From: Pseudomonadota bacterium
Lineage (GTDB): Bacteria > Pseudomonadota > Gammaproteobacteria > Xanthomonadales > Ahniellaceae
Length of the DNA stretch: 62,757 nucleotides
Direction: 5' to 3'
NCBI GenBank assembly: GCA_022843465.1
Contig: JALHNO010000025.1
Span: 1-62,757 of the forward strand
In this document: piece by piece, positions 39,909-49,051 of the stretch
Layout of the letters: every line of letters starts with the position of its first letter
Position numbering within the stretch: position 1 is the stretch's first letter
Program-made: the position numbers and the translations under genes
Notes under the pieces: model-generated
What the model was told of the DNA's origin: nothing
Seen by the model: only the letters and a program-made list of their open reading frames with translations
Database searches by the model: none

Positions 39909-40508
39909 ATGCTGGTGGTCGCCATTGAGATCCGTGATGGCGGAAGGGGTGAGGACCGGGCTGGACACTTTGCCAGCTCGGATCGGGACATTCTCGTCGT
40001 CGCGGATGGCGCAGGAGGAGTAGGCATGGGGGGCTTTGCCGCAGAATGCGTGGTTCGTGCTGCGCGGCAATTCGCACAAGGTACCCTCGCGTCAGCTTCG
40101 GACGCGCTTCAAGAGGCTGATGCGGAGCTTGCCCGGCATGGATGCATGTCCACCGGCGTTATCGTTGAGGTTGGACACGGCATGATAAGTGGTGCCAGTT
40201 GCGGCGATTCAGTTGCGTGGTTTATCTCTGCTGGAGGAGAGATCCAAGAGTTGACGGACCGACAATTTCGCAAGCCCCTATTGGGGGCCGGTGCGGTGCC
40301 GATGCGCTTCGAATGCAAGCGGTTTCAAGGAACGCTCGTGCTCGCTTCTGATGGGCTCGTAAATTATGTGCCACGTAGCGCTGTCGTCGCCGCGGCGGTT
40401 GAAGGCAGCATTTCAACGGCGGCAGCGGCACTCGCCGAAATCCCGCGAATGAAGACCGGCGGCTATCAAGACGATGTAGCTATAGTCCTGACCCGCGTAA
40501 ATCGCTAA
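39909..40508 (+). CDS. PP2C-like protein phosphatase, 199 aa
   Basis: PP2C motifs are visible: DILVVADGAGGVGMGGFAAE (metal-binding Asp, DG), SGASCGDSVAWF, LVLASDGLVNYV and the C-terminal YQDDVAIVLTRV (metal-binding Asp). At 199 residues it is a minimal PPM domain. It probably removes phosphate from Ser/Thr in a partner that cannot be told; no kinase is adjacent. Confidence 0.88.
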   Translation: MLVVAIEIRDGGRGEDRAGHFASSDRDILVVADGAGGVGMGGFAAECVVRAARQFAQGTLASASDALQEADAELARHGCMSTGVIVEVGHGMISGASCGDSVAWFISAGGEIQELTDRQFRKPLLGAGAVPMRFECKRFQGTLVLASDGLVNYVPRSAVVAAAVEGSISTAAAALAEIPRMKTGGYQDDVAIVLTRVNR

Positions 40509-40591
40509 GCAAATGTTCGAGCCAACCGCCGTCCCGCCAACTCGCGCATACAGCCGCTGTCGTGCGGCAGCGGTTTGACATGAAACTGGGC
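40503..40591 (+). repeat. Degenerate attC
   Basis: GCTAAGCAAATGTTCGAGCC at the left and TCGTGCGGCAGCGGTTTGAC at the right, about 89 bp. Confidence 0.7.
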
Positions 40592-41029
40592 CGCTCCCAT
40601 GCGTGGCATCGCGCCTATCAGTGAGTTTGCCGCCAGTTCGGTCATCGACGCAGTCTTTGCGGAAAGAGACGCTAGTGTTGCAGGGGCCTATTCCGAATAA
40701 AGTCGCATGACCATGCGTCCAAGCCGACCGCCGGACCGCTAACGTTTCAACTCACCGTTGCTGGAGTCGGTGCTTTGACGCGCCGAGGGACTGCGGAGCG
40801 CTCGAATTTTTGCCCGGAAATCTGCCGCCGCGGAAAATCAAAGTGGGAGCAAGGGCGCAGGCATGCAAGAGCGCGCATATCCCACCCCGTTTTTGCTGGC
40901 CATGACGATCAGTACGACTGACGACCAGCCCTGTGATCGGCGGCCATCGGCGCTCAGAGCTAGAATTCAATCCTGCCGGGCGCGTTCGCCGGCTGATCGG
41001 CGCGGGATTGGTTTTGCAGGAGATTTACG
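40509..41029. other. 520 bp with two attC remnants and no supported gene
   Basis: Between and after the remnants no frame looks like a protein. It probably represents one or two dead cassettes. Confidence 0.6.
40705..40790 (+). repeat. Degenerate attC, last recognisable one
   Basis: TGACCATGCGTCCAAGCCGA keeps the endemic left arm; GGTGCTTTGACGCGCCGAGG is the right arm. Confidence 0.7.
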
Positions 41030-41446
41030 GTGTGTCTGGAAATCGTTGTGACCCTTGCGGCTGATGCCGAGACTTCGGTGTCGGCCCGTTCGCTCGCAGG
41101 GCAGTCGGGCCTGGTGGTGAAGGATCAGGTGTTCGAGGGGAAGAAGTCGCTGCAGCTTTCGCGTGCAGGCGGATGCTCGTGTGATTTCCTGAGTGACGCC
41201 GCAGATTTCGATGCCGAGCACTGGGCACTCGAGCCTGAAGCGTTGCCGGCATTCGGCGCTGCCGCAGCTCATCTCGCCCGAGTGGCGAAGCGGTTTTCCG
41301 TCGTCGCGCATTGGCTCGGAGGCGACCGGCCGCGCCGCTCGGTTCATATTGGTGCGGCGGCGTTCGAGCGTCTGGTGCTCGACAACCGGGTCGGCAACAA
41401 TGTCCTCTATCATGTCGGACAGTGCCGCCAGGGAACCGCTGAATAG
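41030..41446 (+). CDS. Hypothetical protein, 138 aa
   Basis: LSRAGGCSCDFLSDAADFDA and LARVAKRFSVVAHWLGGD look like a conserved soluble domain, but I cannot name it. GTG start. Confidence 0.68.
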   Translation: MCLEIVVTLAADAETSVSARSLAGQSGLVVKDQVFEGKKSLQLSRAGGCSCDFLSDAADFDAEHWALEPEALPAFGAAAAHLARVAKRFSVVAHWLGGDRPRRSVHIGAAAFERLVLDNRVGNNVLYHVGQCRQGTAE

Positions 41447-41642
41447 ATCCGGAGCCGCGACAGCCCGCTGAGTCAGGGGGCGAAAAACCGCAGGATTTTG
41501 GCGCTGGCAAGCAATGGACTGGGTAGCGGAGACGGTCCAGTGACTTGCCCCAGGTATCACCCATTCCTGCGGCCGATTGGCGGCGGTTGCAGCTGGCATC
41601 GAATCAACACAGGCCTGAAATCTTCCGCCAGTGGCGAGCCCT

Positions 41643-42665
41643 ATGGAACTGATTTCAATTGTCGATTGCGCGCTCTGTCTGACGCTGATGCCCGAGCAGC
41701 GGGTGTTGCAAGCGCCCTTGCCGGAAGCCTGGGGACGGCTTTCGCGGGTGCTGATCAAGGGTGGCTGGGAACGCCAGGATTGCTGGTCGGCGGATGCGGG
41801 CCGTTACGCATCTGCGGTCGACATAGAGGAGATTCGTTCCTGCCGCGCCTGCGGCACGCACTACCACTACCGTCAGGATCACGACCCCCACTCCGGCGAA
41901 CCTCAGCAGGCTGAAACCGACTGGGTGTTGCGGCGACTGGCGATCACTGATGCGCGTGCCCACTGCGCCGGTCATGCCGACCGTGAGCGCGTGATGGAGG
42001 CGTTGGACGCTGGCTGGCTGGCGCAGCGCTACGAGGGCATCATCGGCCTGCTTTGTCGTGACCTGGCCCGCGCGCCCGACCTGCAGATCAAGGCATACAT
42101 GGTCGAGTCGCTGTACCAGCACTACGTGAGTATCCGCGACTGGGAAGGCTTCAGGCGCACCCTTCTCGATTGCAGCGATCCGGCGGTTGCCGTTTACTCG
42201 GCGCGCCGTTTCATCGTGTCGATGGCGCCCGATCATCCGGGGCGCGGATTCGCTTCGGCTGCGCCATATTGGAACAACGTGGACGCCATGTGCGCGGCCG
42301 ATGCCACGCGGGTGTCGCACCTGGTCGCCGTGCTGGCAGGCGGCCTGTCGGCGCACGGCGAGATGCTGCACTCCGTGTCGGACACGCAGGAGCCGGGACC
42401 GGTGTCGCTGGTAGCGATGCGCACGTTGCGCACGGACGTGCCCCGCGACAATCTGACGCCCGCGCTCGCTGCGTTGGCGGCACAGCTGCAAGGTACAGTC
42501 GGGTCAACCTGGTGGCGTGAGACGGCGCGCGACCTGCTGATCAGGTACGTTGGCACCCAGCAGGCGCGCGCGCAGCAGGTGCTTGCGGTCGGGATCGGCG
42601 CCGGCGATGAAGCCAGCGCCGTTCGTGCTCATTGCCAATCATGCCGGGCGCAGTCAACGGACTGA
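41643..42665 (+). CDS. Hypothetical protein with CxxC pairs, 340 aa
   Basis: An N-terminal zinc-ribbon-like region (CALC at ~9-12, CRAC at ~67-70) is followed by a helical repeat domain (HEAT-like, residues ~100-330). A GTG 12 nt upstream (41631) is an alternative start. It might be an adaptor of unknown role. Confidence 0.72.
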   Translation: MELISIVDCALCLTLMPEQRVLQAPLPEAWGRLSRVLIKGGWERQDCWSADAGRYASAVDIEEIRSCRACGTHYHYRQDHDPHSGEPQQAETDWVLRRLAITDARAHCAGHADRERVMEALDAGWLAQRYEGIIGLLCRDLARAPDLQIKAYMVESLYQHYVSIRDWEGFRRTLLDCSDPAVAVYSARRFIVSMAPDHPGRGFASAAPYWNNVDAMCAADATRVSHLVAVLAGGLSAHGEMLHSVSDTQEPGPVSLVAMRTLRTDVPRDNLTPALAALAAQLQGTVGSTWWRETARDLLIRYVGTQQARAQQVLAVGIGAGDEASAVRAHCQSCRAQSTD

Positions 42666-42770
42666 TCCGTTGCCTGGCGGCGCTGCGGTTTGCGGGACAC
42701 TGCGGACCGGGGTTGGCGTGAACCGCGCTACCGCATCAGAACAGGGTGCCATGCACCACAAGGAGTCGAA

Positions 42771-43166
42771 GTGTTTTCCCATATCGTCGCAGGTGTTTCC
42801 GACTTCGAGCGCGCCTTCACGTTCTACTCGGCATTGATGCAGGTGCTTGGCAACGAGGCCCGCTTTTGCGTACCGGAAAAACCCTGGGCGGGATGGCAAT
42901 CGCAGGACCGCTCGCGGCCGTACTTTGTCATCAGTGCGACGTACGATGGAAAGCCGCATGATCCCGGCAACGGCCAGATGATTGCGTTCGCCGCCGCGGA
43001 CAGGGCGACGGTAAGGCTGGCCTTCGAAACAGCGCTGGCGCACGGTGGCACATCCGAAGGCGATCCCGGCCTGCGGCAGCACTATCACCCGCATTACTAC
43101 GGCGCCTATTTCCGGGATACCGAGGGCAACAAGCTCTGTGTTGTCAGCCACGGCGAAACCTGTTGA
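42771..43166 (+). CDS. VOC family protein, 131 aa
   Basis: FSHIVAGVSDFERAFTFYSA at the N-terminus, NGQMIAFAAADRATV in the middle, and YYGAYFRDTEGNKLCVVSHG at the C-terminus give the two-module VOC fold. His4 and the C-terminal acidic/His positions could bind metal. The substrate is unknown. GTG start. Confidence 0.88.
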   Translation: MFSHIVAGVSDFERAFTFYSALMQVLGNEARFCVPEKPWAGWQSQDRSRPYFVISATYDGKPHDPGNGQMIAFAAADRATVRLAFETALAHGGTSEGDPGLRQHYHPHYYGAYFRDTEGNKLCVVSHGETC

Positions 43167-43425
43167 TTCACGGGTTTTCTGGCACGTCAGTGACGCTGTT
43201 CTGTGAGCGTCGAGTCGGCCATTCCACGACCCCTGAGCGCATCTCGTCACCAGCGGAATTCTCCAGTACGCTCAGCAAGCATCGGCTTGCCGAGATGCAA
43301 CGGTGACAAGCGGGTTGCCGCAGTGCGCTCCGCGTGCATGGGCCGTGCGCGGATCGCGGGCCTGCTTGCTGCCCGGCTGTGCACGCTGCGCCGACATCGA
43401 CCCCGCTGCGCATGAGGAAACTGCA

Positions 43426-43857
43426 ATGGCCGAGACCAAGACCAAACCCACGGGCGCGAGCGTCGACGAGTATCTCGCCTCCAGAGCCAGTCCCGAACAG
43501 TTGCAGGACTGCAAGGCGATCATGGCCATCTGCAAGCGGGTTACCAGACAGCAGGCGCATATGTGGGGGCCGAGCATCGTCGGCTATGGCACGTACACCT
43601 ACACCTACGAGAGCGGCCACTCGGGCAGCGCACCGCTGGCCGGCTTCGCAATCCGCGGCAGGGAACTGGTCGTCTATCTCGGCGTCGACGAGCCCGGGCA
43701 GACCGAACTGCTGGCCAGACTCGGCAAGCACAAGATGACCAAGTCCTGCCTCTACATCAAACGCCTGGCCGACCTCGATGTCAAAGTGCTGGAGGCATTG
43801 ATTGCTGTGGCGGTTGCCGAAGTCAGGCGCCGGTATCCGGAGGGGCGAGGTGCCTGA
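43426..43857 (+). CDS. DUF1801 family protein, 143 aa
   Basis: VDEYLASRASPEQLQDCKAI, then HMWGPSIVGYGTYTYTYESG, ELVVYLGVDEPGQTELLARL and SCLYIKRLADLDVKVLEALI fit DUF1801 (YdhG-like fold). The function is unknown. Confidence 0.9.
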   Translation: MAETKTKPTGASVDEYLASRASPEQLQDCKAIMAICKRVTRQQAHMWGPSIVGYGTYTYTYESGHSGSAPLAGFAIRGRELVVYLGVDEPGQTELLARLGKHKMTKSCLYIKRLADLDVKVLEALIAVAVAEVRRRYPEGRGA

Positions 43858-44181
43858 GTGCTCATTCGACCTGATAGCTAATCCTGGCGAGGCAGATCAA
43901 TCGTCACCGTCCTCGCCGGTATGGCCAGACAAGCGCACTGCGCACGATCGACAGGCGGTGGCTTGCTGCTCTGGCTCGTCCTGTGACGGAGCTGATCAAA
44001 GGTACACGCTCGACTTCGATGTTTCTTCCGTGCAGTTCAACCGCGGCGGCTCGCTGGATGAGCCGGCACATCCGCAAGGCAAGGCGATCGTTGCACTGGC
44101 GAAGTCCGAACGTCGCTGCGTGTATATTTTGACGCATCCGCCGACGATCGCCGGCGGCCCGGTACGGCTTTGGGTGGCCAG
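43858..44181. other. 324 bp without a supported gene
   Basis: An open frame crosses the stretch (FDVSSVQFNRGGSLDEPAHP), but no start or family supports it. GTGCAGTTCAACCGCGGCGG may be a faint attC arm. Confidence 0.4.
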
Positions 44182-44799
44182 GTGAGAACTCCGTCAAGTC
44201 TGCATGTCTTCAGTCTGGCCGGTGTTCCCGTTCTGGTTCATTGGACGGTGTTATTGGCATTACCCGTCGCCTGGGCCGCGACGCAGGGCGTCGCGCGAGC
44301 CGGTGCCGCCTGCATGGCATTTCTGGTGCTCATGCTGGCACACGAGGTGGGTCATGCAGTTGTGGCGCGTCGGTTTGGAACCAGAGTCTTCTTGATTCAG
44401 CTCTGCCTGATTCACGGGCGATGCGTCTTTGAAGTGCCGCGCTCCTCGAGCGCCGCAATCGCGATCTCATGGGGCGGCGTTGCAGCGCAAGCCGTGTTGT
44501 TCACAGCGGCGGTTCTTGCTGCAAAATTCGTGCGTTCGGACTCCGGAGGCCTCCCTGCGCCCGCCTCGGCAGCCCTGGCAGTGTTTATCCCCATCAATCT
44601 GCTGGTCCTGTTCGTCAATCTGCTGCCGATCCCGCCTTTGGATGGAGCCACCGCGTGGCGCGTTGTGCCGGCTGCGGCGAAGGCACTTTGGGCCCATGTC
44701 CGGGGTCGGAACGCTCGGCGCAGACGGACGCTCGAAATCGTTTCGTCGGAGTTGAATCGCATCGCTTCTGCCAGACGCAAGGATTCCGGGGAATCCTGA
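44182..44799 (+). CDS. M50 (site-2-protease-like) metalloprotease, 205 aa
   Basis: The zinc-binding HEVGH is at residues 54-58 and the second motif NLLPIPPLDGATAWR supplies the third ligand Asp. Four to five hydrophobic segments surround them. At this length it is a minimal M50 core without PDZ domain. It would cut membrane-embedded substrates. TTG 44170 is an alternative start. Confidence 0.9.
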   Translation: MRTPSSLHVFSLAGVPVLVHWTVLLALPVAWAATQGVARAGAACMAFLVLMLAHEVGHAVVARRFGTRVFLIQLCLIHGRCVFEVPRSSSAAIAISWGGVAAQAVLFTAAVLAAKFVRSDSGGLPAPASAALAVFIPINLLVLFVNLLPIPPLDGATAWRVVPAAAKALWAHVRGRNARRRRTLEIVSSELNRIASARRKDSGES

Positions 44800-44971
44800 T
44801 CAGCGCGAACGATGATCGGCTCAGTCCAACAAATGCGGCGATCTCGCGTCCACCGGCGTCCGGTGGTGCAAGACTCCAACCATCGAAGCCCACGGGCGAT
44901 GACCCGATAACGCGTTCGACCTTGCGCTCCATGCCTGCAGCAGATTCGAGTTCGAGCAATAAGGCGCGCCG

Positions 44972-45196
44972 GTGATCTCGGACTTGGCCGAACTGTCGCG
45001 TAGAGAGCTCGAGATTCTTTCAGTGGAATCGGAGTCGCCGGCTCGGGTGCACTGCGTGGGCGGGATGTTGGTGGCAGACTATGCCGACCTCGCACTGCAC
45101 CTGGACACCGGCACCCCGCTGATGATCGCGCGGCTGATCGAGGCAAGTGACTCCTATTGGGATGGCTGGGAGGCGCGGCATGCCGGTCGCGGATGA
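44972..45196 (+). CDS. Hypothetical protein, 74 aa
   Basis: ISDLAELSRRELEILSVESE and LALHLDTGTPLMIARLIEAS. Small, acidic, no family. Confidence 0.5.
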   Translation: MISDLAELSRRELEILSVESESPARVHCVGGMLVADYADLALHLDTGTPLMIARLIEASDSYWDGWEARHAGRG

Positions 45197-45301
45197 ATCG
45201 GCGGGCGATCTCGCGGACCGGTTCTGCGGTGAACCTTCGCCGCCCGACGGCAACTCCAAAAATGTGGATGCCTGTCGGCGATACGAACCAACGGATTTCC
45301 A

Positions 45302-45805
45302 ATGAGCGCCGAGCTTGAACTGATTCCCTCCCCACTCGAGTGGTTCGCCGATATCGCGGCGGGTCGCGTTGTTGTTTCGAGCGAGCTGACGATCGCCGAA
45401 GGCGCGCTTCCTCCGATCCACGTCGCCAGGCGCGTTCTTGGCCTGCTCGCAGATGGCTGTCCAAAACTATGGGCGGTGCCGTTCAATATTGTGCTGGTGG
45501 CCGAGCGTCTGGTGGTTGGTGGCTGCGGCTTCAAGGGCCTGCCGGTCGCTGGCGTCGTGGAGATTGGCTATGGTATTGCCGAGGCCTACCATCGTCGCGG
45601 GTTTGCTCAATTCGCCGTGCGAGAGATGCTTCAGTTGGCGCAGGATGCGAGTATCGTTTCGGAGATCGAGGCGCGGATCGCACCCGACAATGTCGCTTCC
45701 GCATCGCTGGTGCGTCGAGCGGGTTTTATCTGCGGGGCGCGGATCGTGGATGCGGACGGAGCGCAGGTGGATGTGTGGCGATGGGCTGTGCGGCGCCTTC
45801 TGTAG
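45302..45805 (+). CDS. GNAT family acetyltransferase, 167 aa
   Basis: VVEIGYGIAEAYHRRGFAQF AVREML (motif A with RRGFA) and RIAPDNVASASLVRRAGF (motif B) resemble the RimJ-type GNATs. The substrate is unknown. Confidence 0.87.
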   Translation: MSAELELIPSPLEWFADIAAGRVVVSSELTIAEGALPPIHVARRVLGLLADGCPKLWAVPFNIVLVAERLVVGGCGFKGLPVAGVVEIGYGIAEAYHRRGFAQFAVREMLQLAQDASIVSEIEARIAPDNVASASLVRRAGFICGARIVDADGAQVDVWRWAVRRLL

Positions 45806-45877
45806 GGCATCTCTGTGAGATGCCGTGTTGACTGTCGCGATGTTGGGATGGCATCTCACAGAGATGCCCTACAGAAG
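45797..45877. repeat. Long perfect inverted repeat, 28-bp arms
   Basis: Arms 45797-45824 and 45850-45877 are exact complements (TTCTGTAGGGCATCTCTGTG within the left arm), with a 25-nt loop. It covers the end of the GNAT gene and could act as a bidirectional terminator or RNA stabiliser. Confidence 0.9.
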
Positions 45878-45970
45878 CGGAGACGGGCAGCGGGGCAAGC
45901 CCCGCTCTACAACAGCAACGGCAAGGCCAACGGCAACGGGGTGAGCTCCGCTCTGCATGAGGAGAATGCG

Positions 45971-46522
45971 ATGAAAGGCAGCGACGGCAGCGCTTGCTTC
46001 GAGACCCGGCTGCTTCGGCCGGCAAGATCGATCGGCGATACGCCGTGGGCGTTCGTGGTGTTGCCGAAGGAAGTCAGCGCGAGCTTGCCCCGGCGTGGAA
46101 GGACTACGGTGGAGGGTCGCATCAATGGCCATGGCTTCACTGCCACGCTGGAGCCGGATGGCCAGTTGAGTCATTGGCTCAGGCTCGACGCGGATCTGCT
46201 CAAGGCAGCGGGCGCGCAGCCTGGTGACATGGCGACATTCGAGATCAGGCCCGCCGCGCAGGAACCCGAGCCCGAACTGCCCATCGATCTGCAATCCGCG
46301 CTCGCCGAGTCGCCGGAGGCGAGGACGGCCTGGGACGAAACCACCACCATCGCACGTCTGGACTGGATCCATTGGATCACCTCGGCGAAGCAGTCCAGGA
46401 CCCGAGCAAAAAGAACTGCCGAAGCCTGCGACAAGCTGGCATCCGGACAGCGCCGGGTGTGCTGCTTTGATCCATCCGGCTTCTACAGCAAGGCGTTCAG
46501 TGCGCCCAAGGCGGCGGAGTGA
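45971..46522 (+). CDS. YdeI/OmpD-associated family protein with DUF1905 domain, 183 aa
   Basis: The DUF1905 half (FETRLLRPARSIGDTPWAFV, VEGRINGHGFTATLEPDGQL) is followed by the YdeI/OmpD-associated half (TAWDETTTIARLDWIHWITS AKQSRTRAKRTAEACDKLASG). Members are linked to resistance to peptides; the role here is unknown. Confidence 0.87.
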   Translation: MKGSDGSACFETRLLRPARSIGDTPWAFVVLPKEVSASLPRRGRTTVEGRINGHGFTATLEPDGQLSHWLRLDADLLKAAGAQPGDMATFEIRPAAQEPEPELPIDLQSALAESPEARTAWDETTTIARLDWIHWITSAKQSRTRAKRTAEACDKLASGQRRVCCFDPSGFYSKAFSAPKAAE

Positions 46523-46623
46523 AGCTCTTCGCTCAGGAGTAGCGCTAGAGTTGGGTACATCAGGACCTCAATGAGGGACCCTGCTGCCCAGCGTGCTCCA
46601 TTTGCTCATCCGACGAGGCCAGC

Positions 46624-47376
46624 ATGCTTTCCCACGAATCGCGTTGTGGAATCCTCGGGTTGATCGCGCTGCTTGCGGCCGGCGCCCTGCTGTTCGTCGA
46701 TCCCATCGCGCAGGACCCCGGCTACCATCGATTTGCCGACGCGCGCCGTATCGGCGGCATCAGCAACTTCTGGAATGTGGTCTCCAATCTACCGTTCGTG
46801 CTGGTCGGTCTGTACGGACTGCATCGATACGGGCGACTGGCGCAGGCGTCGAGCGCGTCCGGGTATCTGGTCATGTGTACTGGCGTGGTGCTGGTCGGTT
46901 GCGGTTCCGCCTACTACCACTACGCGCCGAGCAATGCCTCCCTGCTCTGGGACAGGTTGCCGATGACCGTGGCCTTCATGGCCCTGCTGTCCCTGCTGCT
47001 CGGCGAGCGCGTACTGCGCAGGCAACCGGTGGGCCTGATGTGGATTCTGATCCTGGTCGGCGCAGCGGCAGCGCTGTACTGGTCCTGGACCGAATCGCAG
47101 GGCCGTGGCGATCTTCGGCCCTATGTGCTGGTGCAGTTTCTGCCGGTGCTGCTGATACCGCTGATGATCCTGCTGTTCCCGCAGCGCTATCTGAGCAACC
47201 GGCTGCTGCTCGCATCGTTTGGCCTCTATCTGCTGGCAAAAATGCTGGAGCACCTTGATGCGCAGATTTTCCTCGCCAGTGGTTTCATGGGCGGCCATGC
47301 AATCAAGCACATCGCTGCCGCGGCGGCGGTGCTCTGCATCGTCTGCGCGGTACCGACGCGAGCACGCGATTTGTAG
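46624..47376 (+). CDS. Ceramidase/CREST-like integral membrane hydrolase, 250 aa
   Basis: Seven or so hydrophobic segments. NFWNVVSNLPFVLVGLYGL, then GSAYYHYAPSNASLLWDRLP and the C-terminal GGHAIKHIAAA supply the Ser, Asp and His residues of the CREST (alkaline ceramidase, PAQR) superfamily. It is likely a zinc-dependent lipid amide hydrolase in the inner membrane. Confidence 0.85.
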   Translation: MLSHESRCGILGLIALLAAGALLFVDPIAQDPGYHRFADARRIGGISNFWNVVSNLPFVLVGLYGLHRYGRLAQASSASGYLVMCTGVVLVGCGSAYYHYAPSNASLLWDRLPMTVAFMALLSLLLGERVLRRQPVGLMWILILVGAAAALYWSWTESQGRGDLRPYVLVQFLPVLLIPLMILLFPQRYLSNRLLLASFGLYLLAKMLEHLDAQIFLASGFMGGHAIKHIAAAAAVLCIVCAVPTRARDL

Positions 47377-47384
47377 CCGGGGCA

Positions 47385-47438
47385 TCGACCAGGCCCTTGC
47401 TCCGCACTATCCTCGGCTGGAACTCGGCATGGACTTCG
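47385..47438 (+). repeat. 54-bp dispersed repeat, copy 1
   Basis: TCGACCAGGCCCTTGCTCCG to CATGGACTTCG, identical to 48306-48359. Confidence 0.9.
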
Positions 47439-47519
47439 ATATGCGCGCGGCGGTCCGGGTGATTCGGTGTTGGCGGCAATCACGGCGCCTCCACCCGGCC
47501 GCGCCTCGGAGGTGCGCAG

Positions 47520-47726
47520 ATGGCAAGATGCATTCGTTGCAAGGAACAGGAAGCCAGCGCGGGTGCGCTCAGTTGGGGCGGCTTTCTGCCTACGCTGATA
47601 GGCCTGCCGCCCCGTTCGAGCGATGCCTACTGCAAGGATTGCGGCGGCGGAATCACCTTTCTCGGTCTGCTTGCGACGGCGGCAGTGTTCGCGATTCTGC
47701 CGGTCATGGCCGTTGCGCTTTGGTAG
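47520..47726 (+). CDS. Small zinc-finger membrane protein, 68 aa
   Basis: CIRC (4-7) and CKDC (38-41) could form a zinc ribbon, followed by one transmembrane segment (residues ~46-66). No family is recognised. Confidence 0.6.
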   Translation: MARCIRCKEQEASAGALSWGGFLPTLIGLPPRSSDAYCKDCGGGITFLGLLATAAVFAILPVMAVALW

Positions 47727-47850
47727 CCAAATCAAGTACGGCCGCGACCTCCGTGCAGGCGGTGATGTAGTGCATGGTGACAGTGTGCAATAGGCGTTCG
47801 CGGTGCTAGATCTTGCGAAATATGTGGGCCTGGAAAAGGAGCGGTCTGTC

Positions 47851-48219
47851 ATGAAGGCAATCTGGATCGCTGTCCTTTGCGGTTTTGGGGTGTCCGCCGG
47901 CGCGGATACTGCTCCGGACTCAATGTCACCTTGCAGTTCCGGCCTGGTCCCGCTTTCTCACGTCGTGCCCAAAGTGGCGCCTCGTTTGCACAACGAATTC
48001 GAGGGAAAGGTTGAGGTTTCCTTCACTATCGATCGTGCGGGAAAAGTTCAATCGCCCAGCATCGTCTCAGAGGAGTGGCACCCGGTTGGACGCAGTCGCG
48101 GAGAACCGATCGGCTACCACGAGGCCATTCTCTCCGCCGTAGCCCAATGGCGCTATCCAGGCAGAGCGAAAGCTTGTCGGCTTGTGATACCGATCAAGAT
48201 CACGTTTGATCTGGAGTAG
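47851..48219 (+). CDS. TonB C-terminal domain protein (secreted), 122 aa
   Basis: A signal peptide (residues 1-19) is followed by a TonB_C domain (HNEFEGKVEVSFTIDRAGKV, then AILSAVAQWRYPGRA). No transmembrane anchor or Pro-rich spacer is present, so it is a free periplasmic TonB_C domain and not a full energy transducer. Confidence 0.82.
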   Translation: MKAIWIAVLCGFGVSAGADTAPDSMSPCSSGLVPLSHVVPKVAPRLHNEFEGKVEVSFTIDRAGKVQSPSIVSEEWHPVGRSRGEPIGYHEAILSAVAQWRYPGRAKACRLVIPIKITFDLE

Positions 48220-48305
48220 GCGCTGCGATCGAGGATCTCGCCACCGCTACATTGCTTTGCATTGACTCGCCCTGCTGATGCAAGCACGCCCGGTGCAAAC
48301 GGGGT

Positions 48306-48359
48306 TCGACCAGGCCCTTGCTCCGCACTATCCTCGGCTGGAACTCGGCATGGACTTCG
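48306..48359 (+). repeat. 54-bp dispersed repeat, copy 2
   Basis: Identical to 47385-47438; the flanks differ. Confidence 0.9.
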
Positions 48360-48493
48360 GATTGAACAGGGCTCCCCGGCCGATTTGCAGTTGGTCGCGA
48401 TCACAGGGCGCGGGGCCTACGCAGGCAGATGTGGGATTCCGTAGCCTTTCTGACCAGCCAAGCCCACTTGTACCCAACCAGTTGGTGCATTCG

Positions 48494-48799
48494 ATGCGTG
48501 TGTATCTGGACGATGAGCGCGAAACGCCGGCCGGCTGGGTTCGTGCCTACTGGCCGGAGGACGTGATCCGCCTGTTGCAGAGCGGCAACGTGGTTGAACT
48601 CAGTCTCGACCACGACCTCGGCGATGATGCCCATGGCACCGGATACGACGTGGTGGTCTGGATTGAAGAGGCCGTGGCCGTAAGAGGTTTCATCCCGCCG
48701 CGCATTGCGGTTCACTCCGCCAATCCTGCGGCGCGTGCGCGCATGTTGCGTGGTATTGAGTCGATCCAACGCCTGTCTGCGCGCGACCCGACCGACTGA
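48494..48799 (+). CDS. Cyclic-phosphate processing receiver domain (cPPRec) protein, 101 aa
   Basis: RVYLDDERETPAGWVRAYWP, then LSLDHDLGDDAHGTGYDVVV, match the stand-alone cPPRec family, a receiver-like fold in which the Asp cluster is thought to process cyclic phosphate ends. No RNA-repair partner is visible nearby. Confidence 0.85.
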   Translation: MRVYLDDERETPAGWVRAYWPEDVIRLLQSGNVVELSLDHDLGDDAHGTGYDVVVWIEEAVAVRGFIPPRIAVHSANPAARARMLRGIESIQRLSARDPTD

Positions 48800-49051
48800 G
48801 CGCAAGACTCCAGCAGGGGATCTGTTCTCGCACCTGGGCGCGTGCTCCAATGTTGCTCGCCCGCCGGGCCACGCGGCAGTACGATCAGGTCGAGCCACCA
48901 TGACAACGTCCGCAATGCAACTTCGAAAGCTGGAACTCGCGAAACACTTCCGTGAGCAGCCGCCAACGGTGCTCGACATGTCCCGGCTCAGACGCTCGCC
49001 TTTTCGCACCTGCGCTGGAAAGCACCCATCAAAGTCCGTGCGGAGCTCGCA

